Shown here piece after piece: positions 35,323 through 35,993 of a stretch of DNA of 35,993 bases. Position numbers and translations under genes: made by a program. This DNA comes from Saprospiraceae bacterium (GTDB lineage Bacteria > Bacteroidota > Bacteroidia > Chitinophagales > Saprospiraceae): NCBI GenBank assembly GCA_020627785.1, contig JAHDGF010000048.1, forward strand, positions 1-35,993, read 5' to 3'. The notes under the pieces were generated by a model, which was not told the DNA's origin, made no database searches, and saw only the letters and a list, made by a program, of their open reading frames with translations. Position 1 is the first letter of the stretch. Each line of letters starts with the position of its first letter.

Positions 35323-35993
35323 ATGAGAAAGTTTATTGCACTTGCCATTTTAAATTGTTTTGTCTTGTCAATTGTGGCCCAACCTGGTGTCGAACTGCAC
35401 CCGTGTGGAACTGAAAACTTTAGATCTGATTGGTTAAAGAAGTTTCAAAAGAATATTAAGGATTATACGGATAAGTCTGGTGAAGTCATTTATATACCTT
35501 TAAACGTAGCTATCGTCGGAACAAATTTCGGCACTGGATTCTTTTCTGAGACAACGGTTTTAGAGTCATTATGCACCTTGGCTGAAGATTTTTCAGAAAC
35601 GGACATGGTTTTTTATTTAAAAGATGTACGCTGGATTCAGGACAGTGACTTTTTTGAACATGAGACGGTTATTGATGGAGCGTATAAGATGTTTGAATAC
35701 AATGATGAACTTGCTCTGAATTGCTACATAGTAGGAAGTCCAGCTGGAAATTGTGGGTATAATTTGCCGTATGCGGGGATCGCTTTAGCAACAAGTTGTA
35801 CTTCTCCTACAGACCATACTTGGGCACATGAAATCGGACATGCTTTTTCATTACCACATCCTTTTCTTGGTTGGGAAGGTGGGACTTCATATGATGGGGC
35901 AGGAACTCACAATTACAATGATCCAGCGCCTGAATATGTACTTTATGATTACACAAGTTTCAAGGACTCTTTAATCGTTGATACCTTGATTAT
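35323..35993 (+). CDS. Secreted zinc metalloprotease, 3' end missing
   Basis: The first 223 residues are visible; the gene continues past the window. A signal peptide covers about residues 1-19 (FIALAILNCFVLSIVAQ). The zinc motif HEIGHAFSLPH (169-179: His169, Glu170, His173, His179) has the HExxHxxxxxH spacing of metzincins and recalls the pappalysin (M43) type. Cysteines before it (for example in SPAGNCGYN and ATSCTSPTDH) could form disulfides. A T9SS sorting domain would be expected at the missing C-terminus, because the preceding genes encode T9SS cargo. It is transcribed divergently from them across about 110 nt. Confidence 0.82.
   Translation, partial: MRKFIALAILNCFVLSIVAQPGVELHPCGTENFRSDWLKKFQKNIKDYTDKSGEVIYIPLNVAIVGTNFGTGFFSETTVLESLCTLAEDFSETDMVFYLKDVRWIQDSDFFEHETVIDGAYKMFEYNDELALNCYIVGSPAGNCGYNLPYAGIALATSCTSPTDHTWAHEIGHAFSLPHPFLGWEGGTSYDGAGTHNYNDPAPEYVLYDYTSFKDSLIVDTLI

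Noticed and set aside
1..35993. tRNA or rRNA genes, CRISPR arrays, insertion sequences, prophage or integration sites
   Set aside because: No such structures, repeat arrays or transposase/integrase motifs were seen; genes are densely packed core functions with even base composition.

Overview
The window comes from the chromosome of a low-GC member of the Bacteroidota. It is probably a Cytophagales- or Flavobacteriales-like marine or soil organism, but that rank is inference. The evidence is a short primary sigma factor without region 1.1, promoters of the TAnnTTTG type, rare Shine-Dalgarno sites, frequent TTG starts, DUF6089 and OmpA/PD40/TPR envelope proteins, a prokaryotic HU-SPOR protein, and secreted proteins with type IX secretion (T9SS) type A sorting domains. 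Almost everything is core chromosome. I see no insertion sequence, prophage, CRISPR array, tRNA or rRNA.

Layout. 1-4.2 kb: 3' nine-tenths of rpoC with a clear terminator. 4.5-9.9 kb: an envelope block with an MCE/MlaD-like protein and an N-acetylmuramoyl-L-alanine amidase on the minus strand, lptD divergent on plus, then an exported YciI-domain protein. 9.9-13.5 kb: rpsO-pnp and rpoD. 13.6-16.6 kb: a PorE-like lipoprotein (TPR, PD40 propeller, carboxypeptidase regulatory-like, OmpA) followed by an HU-like/TM/SPOR protein. 16.6-18.0 kb: a dihaem cytochrome c peroxidase-family lipoprotein. 18.2-22.6 kb: a sugar nucleotidyltransferase, then on minus pdhA, a membrane TPR protein, ribH and a metallo-beta-lactamase-fold hydrolase. 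22.7-24.1 kb: recF and a DUF721 (DciA-like) gene. 24.2-25.8 kb: an exported subtilisin-family protease. 26-31.2 kb: a DUF6089 (PorG-like) outer-membrane protein, recQ, a glycosyltransferase and glyA. 31.2-35.2 kb: two tandem arylsulfotransferase-like T9SS cargo proteins that run into truA. 35.3 kb to the end: the start of a secreted zinc metalloprotease.

How it fits together. Transcription and RNA turnover (rpoC, rpoD, rpsO, pnp, truA), DNA repair (recF, recQ, DUF721) and central metabolism (pdhA, ribH, glyA) are interleaved with envelope building and secretion. LptD, the amidase, MCE protein, PorE-like and PorG-like proteins and HU-SPOR protein would act at the outer membrane or peptidoglycan. 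The ASST-like pair are probable T9SS substrates.

No wholly new multi-gene system stands out. The points most worth a second look are a glycosyltransferase whose only plausible full-length start is ATC inside a TAATC junction where TAATG is expected, a strongly structured intergenic RNA at 19.13-19.31 kb, competing hairpins between rpsO and pnp, a 16-bp palindrome in the recF/pdhA promoter region, the ribH-hydrolase overlap, and the coupling of T9SS cargo genes to truA.
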